Source: Verrucomicrobiia bacterium (lineage in GTDB: Bacteria > Verrucomicrobiota > Verrucomicrobiia > Opitutales > Opitutaceae). From it: 5,709 nt of DNA. A program made the translations under genes and the position numbers. The notes below the pieces were generated by a model. It saw only the letters and a list, made by a program, of their open reading frames with translations, was not told the origin of the DNA and did no database searches. Location of the stretch: the NCBI GenBank assembly GCA_030424825.1, contig JAUHWE010000338.1, positions 1-5,709 of the forward strand. Reading direction: 5' to 3'. Below, one piece after another: positions 5,452 through 5,709 of the stretch (position 1 is its first letter; each line of letters begins with the position of its first letter).

Positions 5452-5709
5452 ATGGTTATCCAACTCGAATCAGTCGATCTCGAACGGCACGATATCAACA
5501 CTCGCATGCCTTTCAAATACGGCATCGCAACGATGACACACTTGCCACACGTATTCCTACGACTCACTGCACGTTTCGATGGAGTGGCGCAACAAGGAAT
5601 CTCCGCTGACCACTTGCCGCCAAAATGGTTTACCAAAGATCCGAAAAAGGATCCATTGGAAGAGATCGAGGACATGCTTCTTGTGATCAGAAAGGCGGGT
5701 GAACTGGCT
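5452..5709 (+). CDS. Probable enolase-superfamily (mandelate racemase/muconate lactonizing-like) enzyme, N-terminal part
   Basis: The first 86 residues are present and the frame is open to the window edge. The fragment has the look of the N-terminal capping domain of the enolase superfamily: an initial strand (VIQLESVDLERHDI), a substrate-loop-like segment MPFKYGIATMTHLPHVFLRL (19-38), then GISADHLPPKWF (49-60). This last motif I associate, from memory, with a group of such proteins in planctomycetes and verrucomicrobia. Known superfamily members abstract a proton next to a carboxylate and include sugar-acid dehydratases. The barrel with the metal ligands and catalytic Lys/His is outside the window, so both family and activity are tentative. 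The ATG at 5452 follows GGAG (5437-5440) with a longish 11-nt spacing. The gene diverges from the oxidoreductase cluster and could share its control region, which fits a sugar-acid pathway. Confidence 0.75.
   Translation, partial: MVIQLESVDLERHDINTRMPFKYGIATMTHLPHVFLRLTARFDGVAQQGISADHLPPKWFTKDPKKDPLEEIEDMLLVIRKAGELA

Noticed and set aside
5442..5675. Minus-strand open frame of 77 codons at the right edge
   Set aside because: It is antisense to the rightward enolase-type gene, whose frame stays open to the edge and matches a protein family.

Overview
The window looks like a chromosomal stretch from a Gram-negative heterotroph, most likely of the Planctomycetes-Verrucomicrobia-Chlamydiae group, with Verrucomicrobiota my best guess. 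The grounds are a Tat-exported Gfo/Idh/MocA oxidoreductase, an enolase-superfamily-like protein of a type I associate with planctomycetes and verrucomicrobia, and a cluster of sugar oxidoreductases. This rests on protein style, since no phylogenetic marker other than one tRNA is present. I see no phage, IS, CRISPR or toxin-antitoxin element.

Left end (1-767). The first 79 codons of an oligopeptide/dipeptide-type ABC transporter ATPase run leftwards off the window. A 210-bp divergent spacer separates it from a complete rightward tRNA-Leu(CAG) gene with encoded CCA. The 235 bp between the tRNA and the next, convergent gene hold no credible gene, but do hold a dense set of nested inverted repeats starting at the last base of the tRNA.

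Centre (768-5180). Four genes run leftwards in the order aldo/keto reductase, zinc-type medium-chain dehydrogenase, KduD-like short-chain dehydrogenase, and Gfo/Idh/MocA oxidoreductase with a twin-arginine signal. Gaps are 78, 38 and 136 bp, so the first three are probably one operon and the fourth may be its last gene or have its own promoter.

Right end (5181-5709). A 271-bp divergent control region contains a strong Shine-Dalgarno for the aldo/keto reductase, a putative promoter whose -10 is overlapped by a perfect 13-bp palindrome (operator candidate), and several further dyads. Beyond it the first 86 codons of a rightward gene, probably an enolase-superfamily sugar-acid dehydratase/racemase, run off the window.

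Working together (inference): sugar or polyol oxidation by the aldo/keto reductase and/or the zinc dehydrogenase, dehydration of a sugar acid by the enolase-type enzyme, and oxidation of a 2-keto-3-deoxy sugar acid by the KduD-like enzyme would form a non-phosphorylating sugar-acid catabolic route. The exported Gfo/Idh protein would act on carbohydrate in the periplasm. The substrate cannot be told from this window; no kinase, aldolase, sugar transporter or regulator gene is visible.
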